A DNA stretch of 45,130 nt from a bacterium (GCA_021817945.1 JAKAFL010000031.1:1-45130), one strand, 5' to 3'. Counted from the first letter of the stretch, positions 25,868-35,178 are shown. The notes: generated by a model from the letters alone, not told the origin. Program-made: numbers and translations.

Positions 25868-27367
25868 TCATGATTTCTGTAAAACCAGGATGAATCCCGC
25901 CAAAGGCTGGTGGGCTTCCTTCCGGACAGTGATCGGCAGGCACGCCAGTTTCTCAAAGGCAGGCATGGATTTTTCCAGCACATAGGAAGGATGATGGGCA
26001 AAACGGCCTGAGGACAGGAGCTTGAATCCCGGCTGGTCCGATGCCTCAATGCTGAAGGCAAACACCCCTTGGGATTTCAATGAGTGCGCCGCTGCTTTGA
26101 AAACCTTTTCCAAGTCGCCTAAATAGATCAAAACGTCTGCGGCAGTGATCAAGTCATACTCATCAGGGTGATGATTCATTTGGGAGACAATTTCCCCGCA
26201 AACCAATTGGTCATAAACCTTTTTCAGGGAAGCCTGTTCGAGCATCTGCCTGGAGATGTCCACGCCAGTCAAATGCTTGCAAACCGGGCGGAGAGCTTTT
26301 CCACAAAGACCGGTGCCACAACCTGCATCCAAGACCCTGTCATAAGTTTGCTTGGCGGCAAACTCCTGTATGGCCTTAACCATTTTCCTGGGAACGTCAT
26401 AATCCAAAAGTTCAACCAATTGCGCATCAAACCGATCGGCAAAATTTCCAAATGTTTCGACCAGGTAGGCCTCTGGAGATTGCGTCACATTTCCATCCCC
26501 TTTCAAGGCTGCCATATGATAAGACATGACGGCGTGGCCTGGGTGGAGACGAAGAAAAGCCTCACCCGTCCGCAATGCGGCGTCCCTGTAACCAAACCCG
26601 TTGAAATAATGGAAAGCATCCTCCAGTTGCTCCTGAACCGGGGCTGGGTCCGGGTTACCCGCTCCGGCATTTGCCACAGTCTCAGGGTCTGCTCCATGAA
26701 TGATTTGGGTGAGCCTATCCATTCGTGCCGTCATCCTGTGATGGGCGGGGTTGGCCGGGTCCATGGCCGAGGCTTCCCGATAATAGGCTGAGGCATCCTC
26801 GACTTTGCCGGTTTCGAAGCTCAGCCGTCCAAGCAAGGCGGGCGCCGCCGGGTTCTTGGGATCCAGCGCGGCGCATTGTTTGAAACATTCGATGGCTTCG
26901 GGCAATTGTTTTTGTTCCTGTTTGGACAGCCCAAGGCATTGCCATGCCGCCAGGCAGCCGGGGTCTGCCGCCAGCGCGTTTCGATAACTGGTCTCACCGG
27001 TTGTTTTGTCTCCCTGTCTTGCCTGAACCATTCCCAGCAATACCCATGCGGTGGGGTTTTTTGAATCAAGCGCAAGGCATTGCCCCAGGCTTTTCGCTGC
27101 TTCCGCCAGATTGCCGGCTTTTTCGAATGCGTTGCCCAGGTTCAACCATGATGCGGCATCGCCAGGGTTCAGGGCGGTGGCGGCCTGGAATAGCTTTACC
27201 GCCTCCCGGGGATTGTTCAGTTTCAGCATTTTCCATCCTGCCTGCGAAATGGCGGCGTGGGCGGGCGTACCGGATGCCATCATGCCCGCCAGTTCAGGAT
27301 GGACCGTTTGCCAGGTTTTCAACTGCAAGGCAAGGGAGTCATGGTCTGGTAAGAGGATATTATTCAT
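25868..27367 (-). CDS. TPR-SAM methyltransferase fusion protein
   Basis: A 499-residue soluble protein. Residues about 35-215 are at least five TPR units (for example 'ASWLNLGNAFEKAGNLAEAAKSL', 'AWQCLGLSKQEQKQLPEAIECFK'). After a linker, about 285-499 form a class I SAM-dependent methyltransferase with motif I VLDAGCGTGLCG, the acidic residue in LTGVDIS and 'YDLITAADVLIYLGDL'. Such fusions often act on glycans or proteins recognised through the TPR part, but the substrate here is unknown. It is convergent with the GH125 gene (37-bp gap), with no clear terminator between. Confidence 0.85.
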   Translation of the reverse strand: MNNILLPDHDSLALQLKTWQTVHPELAGMMASGTPAHAAISQAGWKMLKLNNPREAVKLFQAATALNPGDAASWLNLGNAFEKAGNLAEAAKSLGQCLALDSKNPTAWVLLGMVQARQGDKTTGETSYRNALAADPGCLAAWQCLGLSKQEQKQLPEAIECFKQCAALDPKNPAAPALLGRLSFETGKVEDASAYYREASAMDPANPAHHRMTARMDRLTQIIHGADPETVANAGAGNPDPAPVQEQLEDAFHYFNGFGYRDAALRTGEAFLRLHPGHAVMSYHMAALKGDGNVTQSPEAYLVETFGNFADRFDAQLVELLDYDVPRKMVKAIQEFAAKQTYDRVLDAGCGTGLCGKALRPVCKHLTGVDISRQMLEQASLKKVYDQLVCGEIVSQMNHHPDEYDLITAADVLIYLGDLEKVFKAAAHSLKSQGVFAFSIEASDQPGFKLLSSGRFAHHPSYVLEKSMPAFEKLACLPITVRKEAHQPLAGFILVLQKS

Positions 27368-27593
27368 TCAGGCGCATGAATCGTGTCGCAATCCCATCTT
27401 GCTCCCGATTGGGATGGGATTTCAAGCCAGTTTCAACAGTTTCAAGTTCTTTATCACCGACCGAATTGGAGGGCGCTGCCTGCGAGGCCTTCAAAGCATG
27501 GCCGATCAACGGTTGGATGACCAAAAAGCGGGACCTATTCACTGCTTGGATTCAGCGTGGGCGATAATGGACCTTGAGGCATTCAGGTTTTAG

Positions 27594-27613
27594 GCCGGGT
27601 GTCCCCACCCGGC
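27594..27613. repeat. REP-like palindrome
   Basis: GCCGGGTG and CACCCGGC form a perfect 8-bp stem with a TCCC loop. It lies in the 699-bp spacer 27368-28066, about 220 bp before a transposase remnant of the family often associated with REP sequences. There is no T-run, so it is not a standard terminator. Confidence 0.5.
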
Positions 27614-27830
27614 GATCGTTGGCCCGATTTTTCGATGGAAGCTTCATCTGGCGCGTTGTTTCAGGGGAATTTTGAAGAAAAAGATGGCAAAGCTATAAAA
27701 TCGGGTGGAAAATTGATTCGTGACGAATACTTGCTATAACGATTCGCAGAACCCGAGATTCTGTGCCGCATGGCAGGGAATCGGGAGGGTTGAATCATTT
27801 CAAAGCGCGGTTGGGATTAACTGCGGCTGG

Positions 27831-27962
27831 GTTGCGCTGCGGGCGGAGACGGCGATGGCGGTGGAATGGATAGCCGGACGGCTTCAGATGGGTTCGCCGG
27901 GATATGTCAATCATCTGCTGTATCGCAGCCGTAAGAAGAATCCAGAATGGGGCATAATATGA
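27831..27962 (+). pseudogene. C-terminal remnant of a REP-associated (Y1/RAYT-type) transposase
   Basis: The translated stretch VALRAETAMAVEWIAGRLQMGS followed by PGYVNHLLYR (given in two parts) matches the helix-turn-helix-like C-terminal end seen in many REP-associated tyrosine transposases ('LR.ETT....WIA.RL.MG....V..LL'). The catalytic HUH and Tyr region is missing. Just upstream, in another frame (from 27787), 'LNHFKARLGLTAAGLR' resembles the preceding segment, suggesting a frameshift and decay. The rest of the spacer 27368-28066 holds only the palindrome at 27594. Confidence 0.6.
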
Positions 27963-28066
27963 CAATATCAAGAACTGATCCCTTTCTGCGTGCCCGCTTG
28001 ATGAGTTCTTTAGTTTTCATAATTCGATTTGACTTGGTTGTTGTTTAGGGCGGTGCTGAAATCAGG

Positions 28067-29776
28067 TTAACGGTTTCCTGCCGTTTGGCGATAGGCTTGC
28101 AGGCATTCGTGACGTGAAACAAAAATCCGGCTTTCGCCAATGACTTGGGTCAGGTCCAGACGGTTTAAGTCCCGCCGGAGGCTCTCGCTGACGCGGGAAA
28201 GCGCGAGCACGACATTTTGTTTGGCGAGGTCTTGTTGCAATTGCTTGAGTTCCTTGCCGGCGGTGAAATCAACGGCGGTGATGGCGCCGGTGTCAACGGC
28301 CACCCAACGCACCGGCGTTGGCGACCCGGTGGCCAGCCGGCGCACCTCGCTGGTGAAATGTCCGACGTTGGCGTAAAACAGTTCCGCGCCAAACCAGTAA
28401 AGCACCAGGCCGGGTTCGACCATTTTTCCAGGGGTCGCCGGCTCCATTCGCCAATCGTCGTGAAGGTCATGCAAGACGACCGCCGTGTGCGGCTGGTAGC
28501 TGCGCCGGACGAATTGCAGCAGTGACAGGATAAGTGCGAGGATGATGCCAAACTCAACGCCGACGACGACCACGCTGGCTGCCGTGAATACCGCGAGCGC
28601 AAATTCACGCGGCATTTTCCGGGCAATTTCCTTCAAGCCGCGAATGTCCACCAATCTCACGCCGATCACAAAGACAATGGCGGCCAACACGGCCACAGGC
28701 AAATGCGCCAGCGGGCCGGTCAGAAACAATAAAACCAGCACGACCATTGCCGCCGTCGTCAAGTGCGCGATCTGGCTGCCGCCGCCGCACGACTCGACCA
28801 TCGCCGTTTGGGTCGGGCTGCCGTTAACGACGAACGTGCCGCTGACCGCCGCCGCCGCATCCGCCGCGCAAAGCCCCACGAGGTCGCGGTTTTGATCGTG
28901 AGGCAGATGATGCCTTGTGGCGTAAGCGCGGGAGGTCACCGAGCTTTGGGCGATAATCATCACAAAACACGCGCCCGCCGTCGGAAGCAGGACGCGCATT
29001 TCATCCCAGGAGAATACCGGGATTGAAAAACGCGGCAGGCCTGACGCGACCGGGCCAATCAGTTCAATGCCGTGGCTGGCGAAATCCAGGGAAACGCTCA
29101 AGGCGACGGCGCCGATTACCACGAACAGCGCGCCCGGCAATCGAGGCACAATCCGGTGGAAAAGGAGAATGGCGGCCACCACGCAAAAGGAAACCGCCAG
29201 CGTTGGCCAATGAGTTTCGGGCAATTTATCCATCACGATGCCGAGTTGCTCCAGCGAGTGATTGTTATGCACCGGGATGCCCAGCATTTCGCCAAGCATG
29301 GCAATGGACACCTGGAATCCGACGCCGGTGAAAAATCCGATGAGGACCGTGCGCGACAAAAAATCCGCGAGAAATCCCAGGCGGAACAATCGCGCGAGCA
29401 ACAAACAACCCGCAGTCAGCAACGCCACCATTGAGGCCAGCGCCGCATATTTCGGGCTGCCGGCAACTGCCAGCGGAGCGATGCCCACTGCCAGAATCGC
29501 CGCCGTGGCAGAATCCGCCGCGACCACCAGGTAACGTGAGCCACCGAAAATGGCGAACGCGACGAGCGGCAGCAGCAGAGTGTAAAGGCCGGTGACTGCC
29601 GGCATGCCAGCGATTTTGGTGTAGCCCATCGCCTGCGGAATGTTCATCGCTGCCAGCGAAATGCCGGCCAGGATGTCCGGCAGCAGACGCGATTTGTCGA
29701 GTGGCAAAATGCCCTGAAAAAACGGCAGGCGCCAACGGCGCGTTGCAGTTTCGTTTACGGCGGGAGATTCATTCAT
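28067..29776 (-). CDS. SulP family anion transporter with STAS domain
   Basis: A 569-residue inner-membrane transporter of the SulP/SLC26 family, which carries sulfate, bicarbonate or related anions. The N-terminal 400 residues contain about 10-12 hydrophobic helices with 'DILAGISLAAMNIPQAMGYTKIAG', 'GLYTLLLPLVAFAIFGGSR' and 'VNGSPTQTAMVESCGGGSQ' typical of the family. A C-terminal STAS domain (about 430-560) includes 'VRWVAVDTGAITAVDFTAGKEL'. The open frame extends three codons further to a TTG; the ATG at 29774-29776 is chosen. The substrate cannot be deduced. It stands alone between the transposase remnant and a 1.2-kb repeat-bearing spacer. Confidence 0.9.
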   Translation of the reverse strand: MNESPAVNETATRRWRLPFFQGILPLDKSRLLPDILAGISLAAMNIPQAMGYTKIAGMPAVTGLYTLLLPLVAFAIFGGSRYLVVAADSATAAILAVGIAPLAVAGSPKYAALASMVALLTAGCLLLARLFRLGFLADFLSRTVLIGFFTGVGFQVSIAMLGEMLGIPVHNNHSLEQLGIVMDKLPETHWPTLAVSFCVVAAILLFHRIVPRLPGALFVVIGAVALSVSLDFASHGIELIGPVASGLPRFSIPVFSWDEMRVLLPTAGACFVMIIAQSSVTSRAYATRHHLPHDQNRDLVGLCAADAAAAVSGTFVVNGSPTQTAMVESCGGGSQIAHLTTAAMVVLVLLFLTGPLAHLPVAVLAAIVFVIGVRLVDIRGLKEIARKMPREFALAVFTAASVVVVGVEFGIILALILSLLQFVRRSYQPHTAVVLHDLHDDWRMEPATPGKMVEPGLVLYWFGAELFYANVGHFTSEVRRLATGSPTPVRWVAVDTGAITAVDFTAGKELKQLQQDLAKQNVVLALSRVSESLRRDLNRLDLTQVIGESRIFVSRHECLQAYRQTAGNR

Positions 29777-30099
29777 CGCCGGCAAAACACCAAGCCGTTG
29801 CCAGATTGCCCCGTTCGGTTCATGGGGCTATTTATGATGCAAGCCGCCATGGGCGTCCAGCGGTTTGTGCAACCACATCTAAAAGTGTCACCCATTAGCG
29901 TGAACGGCCAATAGGAAAAATAGATTAACGTTGGCCAGCCTTTCTTTTCTTAAAAGCTGTCCTGGCTTTTCCGGGCCGTTGCGGGCGGGGTCCAAGGTGC
30001 AATTCGTGCCTGTCATTTCTGTCGTTGGTTCGGATGCCTTCCCCCCTTGCGGGAGGTGATCCGTTCAGTCACCCATCTGGTTCCAGCGTGTCGCGTCCG

Positions 30100-30139
30100 G
30101 TCTGGAAGCCGTGGAGCGTGGCATTCTTGAGGGATGCAT
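30100..30139 (+). repeat. Interspersed repeat module Z, copy 2
   Basis: Matches 159-198 over about 40 bp (GTCTGGAAGCCGTG.AGCG..GCATTCTTG.GGGATG.ATA). It is separated by about 70 bp from module Y. Confidence 0.5.
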
Positions 30140-30175
30140 ATCATTCGGCCACCGGTACCGGGATGGGATTGCTTC

Positions 30176-30257
30176 TGAATTTCGGAGCGGAGCAGCTCGA
30201 ATTTTATCCCGAAAAACGAAATTCAAAAGGTCATTCTGGGCTAATCTACTAGGCGAA
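30176..30257 (+). repeat. Interspersed repeat module Y, copy 2, with flanking inverted arms
   Basis: The core from 30208 matches module Y at 9073 and 32691. Here a perfect 9-bp inverted pair, TGAATTTCG (30176-30184) and CGAAATTCA (30217-30225), spans the left part, so the module can fold into a stem-loop. Module X follows directly in direct orientation. Confidence 0.55.
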
Positions 30258-30394
30258 AACCATCCGGGCGACGGAGCTTTTGACCTTGGGCTTTGTGGTC
30301 GCTGTCGTTACAGCCCGCCACGGGGATGCGCCGAAAGCTCCGCCTCGCCCTAGGCCAAAATCCCCAGCCGCAGCACCCTTCCCAATTTTCAGAC
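30252..30394 (+). repeat. Interspersed repeat module X, copy 1
   Basis: About 140 bp containing GGGCTTTGTGGTCGCTGTCG and, near the end, CACCCTTCCCAATTTTC. It aligns at roughly 80% by eye with the reverse complement of 32753-32900. Both copies lie outside genes and they flank the NRDE and DinB-like genes as an inverted pair. Confidence 0.65.
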
Positions 30395-30968
30395 CCACAG
30401 AGGTATTCAGTCAAATTGGTCTAATTCCTGCTGGATAGCGGTCATAAGATGTTGTCCCTATTATTGTACTGTTTTTAACAAACTACATGAAGATGCCATG
30501 CATATACCTATCGAGAAGCTGAACCCGGGTCTGAAGCGCCGGCCCACCACTGCCATTTCAAATGGTCCACAACAGGGCTGGCCTCAACCTCCTCCGATGC
30601 GGTTGGATCCCATTGTGGCTCAATTGGCACAGATTTCCCGTCGTCTGCCCTCTGCAAATGTCACGAAGGGCATACCCTTTTCCCCCCTAAACGATTGATT
30701 TTTGCGGGTCCTCCCCGTACCCGCCCAAAATGGACTCCCCAAGTCCAGATCATACGGGGTGGACCCCAACGATTTTACCCAAACGATGTTTGAAGTGCGC
30801 CCTGGATGTATCCTTCAAAGGCTTTTTACCACTCCTTGCCCCCAAAAGTGCGATCTGAAACGGCCTCCAAGTTTTGTTGGCAATTCTTCCATCCCGAGAC
30901 CAAGTGGCTGAATTTCATCCATGTTGTCCAATTTTTTCGACAAAGTGGCTTTGAAATCTGGAACCTTT

Positions 30969-31706
30969 TCAGATACTCCGGAGGTGGTTCATCGTTAGTT
31001 CGCTGCAAATGGGGCGGTTTTTTTCACATGGAGAACCTGTTGTATGTCTCAGTTGGATTTTTTTTGGGGTGACGACCATTTCCGTGTAACTCACTGTCGT
31101 TGCGTCTGTACGGTGCATGCAGATGGAGTAGGGGCCCTGATCCGGCAGGTGGGAAGCGTGAAACCGCCTCAACCAAATCAATTGTCCCGCATCATTTTCT
31201 TTTTGAGCCGCATTAAAAGTTTCAGAGCGGATTTTTTGAGCTCCTGGCTCATCGTGGCCTGAAGAAATCCAGATGCCGGGGCTCCAAGGATGTTTGAGTA
31301 TTGAAACATCCCTCAAATTCCAGCGCCATTCAAGCAATTCACGGCTGGCGCTGAAAATTCCGATCAGCCTGAATGGGTTTGTTTTCTGCAAAGGCATCGT
31401 TGCGAAACGCTTCTCCCATTCCTGCCGGCTATTGCATGCCAGCATTGCGGGGATCATGCGACCGCGGCTTTCGATGGAACCTTCCACCCGGGTTGGGATG
31501 GCGTACCAGTTCACGATGGCGCAGCCCAGCCCGACATCGTTGACTCCCACCCAGGCGCCACCGCCGGGTTCAAAAGGATAAAGCGCCTGTCGCTTGTCCA
31601 AAAAATGCAGGGCAGGTGGCAAAGATTTGACCCGGCTTTTTTGTTCGTCCCGGTTCATTCCCAGGACAAATCCATTTTTGCGGGCGAGAAAAGTGACGGT
31701 ACACAT
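30969..31706 (-). CDS. NRDE (TANGO2-like) family protein
   Basis: A 245-residue cytoplasmic protein of the NRDE/TANGO2 family, named for the motif seen here as MNRDE (residues 17-21). The frame extends nine codons upstream to 31733, but the ATG at 31704-31706 gives the family-typical N-terminus Met-Cys-Thr-Val, which exposes Cys2 as an Ntn-hydrolase-like residue, so this start is chosen. Other family stretches are 'GGGAWVGVNDVGLGCAIVNW' and 'SRGRMIPAML'. Eukaryotic TANGO2 is linked to Golgi organisation and lipid/haem handling, and the bacterial role is unclear. Confidence 0.85.
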   Translation of the reverse strand: MCTVTFLARKNGFVLGMNRDEQKSRVKSLPPALHFLDKRQALYPFEPGGGAWVGVNDVGLGCAIVNWYAIPTRVEGSIESRGRMIPAMLACNSRQEWEKRFATMPLQKTNPFRLIGIFSASRELLEWRWNLRDVSILKHPWSPGIWISSGHDEPGAQKIRSETFNAAQKENDAGQLIWLRRFHASHLPDQGPYSICMHRTDATTVSYTEMVVTPKKIQLRHTTGSPCEKNRPICSELTMNHLRSI

Positions 31707-31816
31707 GGTTGGAAATCTGGATTGCCAGATCATGTTTTCGAATTCCGGGTGGTTTGAAACCGGCCGGTGAGGATTCCCCCAAAACCCGTTTTGTTGGCGT
31801 AGTGGATTTTTTTAAC

Positions 31817-32389
31817 TCATCCAAGGACGGTGATCGCACGTGATTCCTTGGAGGGAATGGTTGATTCCCGGCGTTGGTGATGGATTGTGGATGGCGCCAT
31901 GCCGAAATCCTCGGGCAGCTTGATATCCATTGACAGAGTCATCAGGCGGATGATGGCATAATGATGGGTGGCGTGGGCCGTTGCGTACATAACTTCCCTT
32001 CCCATGGTGGATTGGGCTTCTTGGGGAATGGTTGATTGAGGATTTGTCTGGGAAATCACCCGCATGGGCTGGTCCCAATTTCGGGCTTTTAATGCCAGGA
32101 AATTCTCCCTGAGCGCTTTCGTGGCAGCCAATGCTGCCTGGCGGTCTATTTCCACCAGTGTGCCCCGTTTGCGTTGGTCGTAGTTCACCTCGGGGCGGTC
32201 AAAGGAGTTAAGCAATAGTTGAAAATGATCCAGGACATGCCGGTAATGGCCGCCCATGGTGCCACCAAATTGTTGGAAGGCTGGTTTACGGTATTGGTCG
32301 TCGGTCATTTGATCCAACATCGCTTCACCCTGGCTCAAAATTGCCAGGACGGATTCCATATAGTTTTGATTTGGAGTTTCCAGATTCAT
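31817..32389 (-). CDS. DinB-like four-helix protein
   Basis: A 190-residue protein of the DinB/YfiT-like metal-binding four-helix family, shown by two His-bearing helices: 'GGHYRHVLDHFQLLL' and 'HATHHYAIIRL'. A third ligand is usually an upstream His. The frame opens at 32458, but the ATG at 32387-32389 sits just before the first family helix (QNYMESVLAILSQGEAMLDQM) and is preferred. Members act as thiol-dependent transferases or have no known role. It is 110 bp upstream of the NRDE gene in the same direction. Confidence 0.75.
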   Translation of the reverse strand: MNLETPNQNYMESVLAILSQGEAMLDQMTDDQYRKPAFQQFGGTMGGHYRHVLDHFQLLLNSFDRPEVNYDQRKRGTLVEIDRQAALAATKALRENFLALKARNWDQPMRVISQTNPQSTIPQEAQSTMGREVMYATAHATHHYAIIRLMTLSMDIKLPEDFGMAPSTIHHQRRESTIPSKESRAITVLG

Positions 32390-32674
32390 GACAATATAGG
32401 AAATGGCTTGGTATGTGTTTGTGACATTTGTGTGAAAATATTCAAAGGCGGCCTCCATTGAAAGCGGGTTATGTCATTGGAGAGCGAAAGAGTTCCGCTT
32501 CTTGGGCGGGGTTCAAAGTTGGGTCATGGCAGCAGATTGGCCCTTTCGGCATTGTACATGCCTTTTCACCCATTCCAATGCACAGGGCAGGGGTGGCGTT
32601 CGCGTTTCATCATGTCAAAGTCTCGTCTTTCATGATACCAAGTCGGTTGGAAGTTTGTTTCCTTACGGGAAAAA

Positions 32675-32742
32675 TGAATTTGTTTTTAAACCCGAAAAGC
32701 GAAATTCAAAAGGTCAATCTGCCTCAATCAACTGGGCGCAAA
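32675..32742 (+). repeat. Interspersed repeat module Y, copy 3, with inverted arms
   Basis: CCCGAAAAGCGAAATTCAAA at 32691 and the following ATCTG..TCAAT...TGGGCG match the copies at 9073 and 30208. TGAATTT (32675-32681) pairs with AAATTCA (32702-32708), as in copy 2. The spacer 32390-32987 otherwise contains module X2 and a possible promoter for the pullulanase gene, which I cannot place. Confidence 0.55.
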
Positions 32743-32752
32743 CACGATGAGC

Positions 32753-32900
32753 CTGTCTTAAAATTGGGAAGGATGCTGCGACGAGGGACTTTGGCCTTGG
32801 GCGAGGCGGATCTGCCGGCGTATCCCCGTAGCGGGCTGCAACGACAGCGACAACAAAGTCCAAGGGCAAAAGTGCCGTCGCCAGGGTGTATTCGCGCCCA
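32753..32900 (-). repeat. Interspersed repeat module X, copy 2 (inverted)
   Basis: On the minus strand it matches 30252-30394 along its whole length. Relative to module Y, X points the other way here than at 30252. A partial inverted pair, GGGCGC-AAACAC (about 32733-32744) and GTGTATTCGCGCCC (about 32886-32899), brackets it and could have mediated inversion. Confidence 0.65.
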
Positions 32901-32987
32901 AGCCGCTTCATCATTATCAATACAATCCGATTGAGACCGCATTTTCATGTTCTGGACAATTATTCCCATGAACCTCATGGTTCAGTT

Positions 32988-35072
32988 ATGAAAACTTTCT
33001 GCTTCAGGCCATGGCTTTGGGTTCGATTATTTTTGAATTCCGTCATTCCCGGGCTTGCAGCGCTGTCCTTGGCATGGCATGCCTGTGGCGGAATGGCCAC
33101 GGAAACCCATTTCCTGTCTTCCTATTGCTACCCGGATAATGACCTGGGAGCCACGTGGCAGCCTTCCCGAACCTGCCTGAAACTGTGGGCACCCACCGCC
33201 CTGGCGGTTTCTGTAAAATGGTTTTCCGACCCGGTTACATCCAGGTTTTCCCTGTTGCCGATGACATCGCAATCCAACGGCATTTGGTTCCTGAATATCG
33301 AAGGAAACCAGGCCGGGAGCTATTATCTATACCAAATCACCCTGCCTGGCTCCATTTCTGGCTCGGTCAGGATCACCGAAGTGAATGATCCCTACGCAAA
33401 AGGTTCATCAGCCAATTCTGGGCGCACTTTGGTATTCAATCCGGCGGATACAGACCCTCCGGGTTGGGTAGAGGATCATTTTGTGGGTCTCCGACGGAAC
33501 ACCGATGCCATACTATACGAGGCGCACGTGCGTGATTTCACCATAAACCCACAGTCCGGGGTAAACCCGGAATGGAGAGGCAGGTTTCTTGGCTTTGCCC
33601 AATCAGGAACCGTGAACAGCGCCGGACTTGCCACCGGGTTGGATCACCTTGTGGAACTGGGCATTACCCACGTTCACCTCCTGCCTGTTTTTGATTATGC
33701 CGGAGGCGATGAAAGACAGGGACCGGGGTCCTACACCTGGTATGACTGGGGCTACGATCCCGTGCTTTATGACAATTTGGAGGGGTCCTATTCCACACAG
33801 CCCAACGGAACATCACGCCAAGCGGAGTTCAAAAAACTGATAATGGCCCTGCACCGGCGTGGGATTGGAGTGGTCTTGGATGTGGTTTTCAACCACACCG
33901 ATGCTGTTGGCGACGCCCCCTTTTCCATTTTTGACAAAATTTACCCGGGCTACTTTTATCGCACCGATGCGGCCGGGCATCCCGCCAATGCCAGCGGTTG
34001 TGGGAATGAATTTGCGTCCGAACGACCCATGGCGCGGAAGTTCATACTGGATTCCATCCAATATTGGATGCGTGAATACCATGTGGACGGTTTTCGTTTT
34101 GATTTGATGGGTTTGCTGGACAAGACCACCATGAAGGCTGTTTATCAGGCGGCAAAAGCCATCAATCCTTCCGCAATCATTTATGGCGAAGGTTGGAGCA
34201 TGGAACAGGTCCTTCCACCGGATCAAATGATGACCCAATCGGCGGTGCAGGGGACCGGGGTGGCGGCGTTTAACGACGGGATCCGCGACAACATCAAAGG
34301 AGATGCCGGAAACGCCCCGGCCCGCGGGTTTATCCAGGGATTAGCTCCTCCGTATGGAGGGATGGGCATGTTTTATTTGAATTTGAAAGGCCAGGGCACC
34401 GGGCGCGGGCCGGGGGCCATTCCTGTTTTTTCTCCCAATGAAACCATCAATTATGACTCCGTGCATGATGATTTATGTTTGTGGGATAAAATCGCCGCCT
34501 CTGCGGCTGACCAGCCGGAAAGCATCCGCGAGCAGATGGACAAATTGGCTGCCGGGATCATACTCACGGCCCAAGGCGTTCCATTTCTGCATGCCGGGGA
34601 TGAATTCCTCAGGTCCAAACAGGGTGTGGCCAACAGTTATAACAATAATGACCCTGATGTGAATCCGATCCATTGGGACCTGAAAACAGCGCACGCCGGG
34701 GTGTTTCGTTTTTACCGGGGCCTTGTGGCCATGCGGAAGGCTCATCCCGCGTTTCGCATGGATCAGGCTGCGCAGGTCAATGCATGCATGGAATTTGTGC
34801 CCGGCCTGGGAGATCACCTGGTGGCCTACGTGCTGAAGGATCATGCCAATGGTGACACATGGCGAAATATCCTGGTGGTTTACAATGGATCGGGCGTGAA
34901 GCGACAGGTGGCCATCAGCGGAACATGGAAGGTGGTGGCCGATGCGCGTGATGCGGGCGTGGACGATTTGCGCACGGTTTTTGGTCCCGTGTCCGTGGAG
35001 CCTTTTTCCTTATTGGTGGCCCATTCTGCAGATTCCATATCCTTTCTGAAACAGCCGCCCCTGACCAATTGA
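32988..35072 (+). CDS. Exported type I pullulanase-like GH13 enzyme
   Basis: A 694-residue alpha-1,6-glucan debranching enzyme. The frame opens at 32886, but those first 34 codons run through the repeat region and the ATG at 32988 starts a clear signal peptide (long hydrophobic stretch about 16-35), so that start is used. A CBM48-like N-terminal domain (about 45-160) precedes the GH13 barrel. Barrel motifs are YDWGYDP (252-258, a variant of the pullulanase YNWGYDP), DVVFNHT, DGFRFDLMG with nucleophile D372, GEGW with acid E401, and VHDD for the transition-state Asp. It probably acts on pullulan, glycogen or amylopectin outside the inner membrane. Confidence 0.9.
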   Translation: MKTFCFRPWLWVRLFLNSVIPGLAALSLAWHACGGMATETHFLSSYCYPDNDLGATWQPSRTCLKLWAPTALAVSVKWFSDPVTSRFSLLPMTSQSNGIWFLNIEGNQAGSYYLYQITLPGSISGSVRITEVNDPYAKGSSANSGRTLVFNPADTDPPGWVEDHFVGLRRNTDAILYEAHVRDFTINPQSGVNPEWRGRFLGFAQSGTVNSAGLATGLDHLVELGITHVHLLPVFDYAGGDERQGPGSYTWYDWGYDPVLYDNLEGSYSTQPNGTSRQAEFKKLIMALHRRGIGVVLDVVFNHTDAVGDAPFSIFDKIYPGYFYRTDAAGHPANASGCGNEFASERPMARKFILDSIQYWMREYHVDGFRFDLMGLLDKTTMKAVYQAAKAINPSAIIYGEGWSMEQVLPPDQMMTQSAVQGTGVAAFNDGIRDNIKGDAGNAPARGFIQGLAPPYGGMGMFYLNLKGQGTGRGPGAIPVFSPNETINYDSVHDDLCLWDKIAASAADQPESIREQMDKLAAGIILTAQGVPFLHAGDEFLRSKQGVANSYNNNDPDVNPIHWDLKTAHAGVFRFYRGLVAMRKAHPAFRMDQAAQVNACMEFVPGLGDHLVAYVLKDHANGDTWRNILVVYNGSGVKRQVAISGTWKVVADARDAGVDDLRTVFGPVSVEPFSLLVAHSADSISFLKQPPLTN

Positions 35073-35178
35073 GCGCGGCGGAGTGACAGGAGGCGAGAAA
35101 TTTGCCCGGATTCACAGATATTGCCTTTCCACCCGTTGGTTCTAGCAGGCGGATCTACATCCAAAAGGGATTGCGAAA

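Larger units (their letters stand above)
29777..30968. other. Long intergenic spacer carrying a composite repeat
   Basis: About 1.2 kb between the SulP gene and the NRDE gene. From 30100 to 30394 it contains repeat modules Z, Y and X described separately. The part 29777-30099 is the SulP upstream region, with no motif I trust. The part 30395-30968 is AT-richer, with only short open frames (the best is 66 residues at 30498-30698, with no ribosome site or recognisable motif), and nothing is called there. Confidence 0.6.

Noticed and set aside
27368..28066. Possible intact transposase gene
   Set aside because: Only the last 40 or so residues are recognisable. The catalytic part is absent and an apparent frameshift precedes it.
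30498..30698. 66-residue plus-strand frame in the long spacer
   Set aside because: No ribosome site, no recognisable motif and high Pro content. It cannot be supported as a gene without conservation data.
32714..32920. 68-residue minus-strand frame in repeat module X2
   Set aside because: It is the translation of the repeat; the other X copy does not keep the frame.
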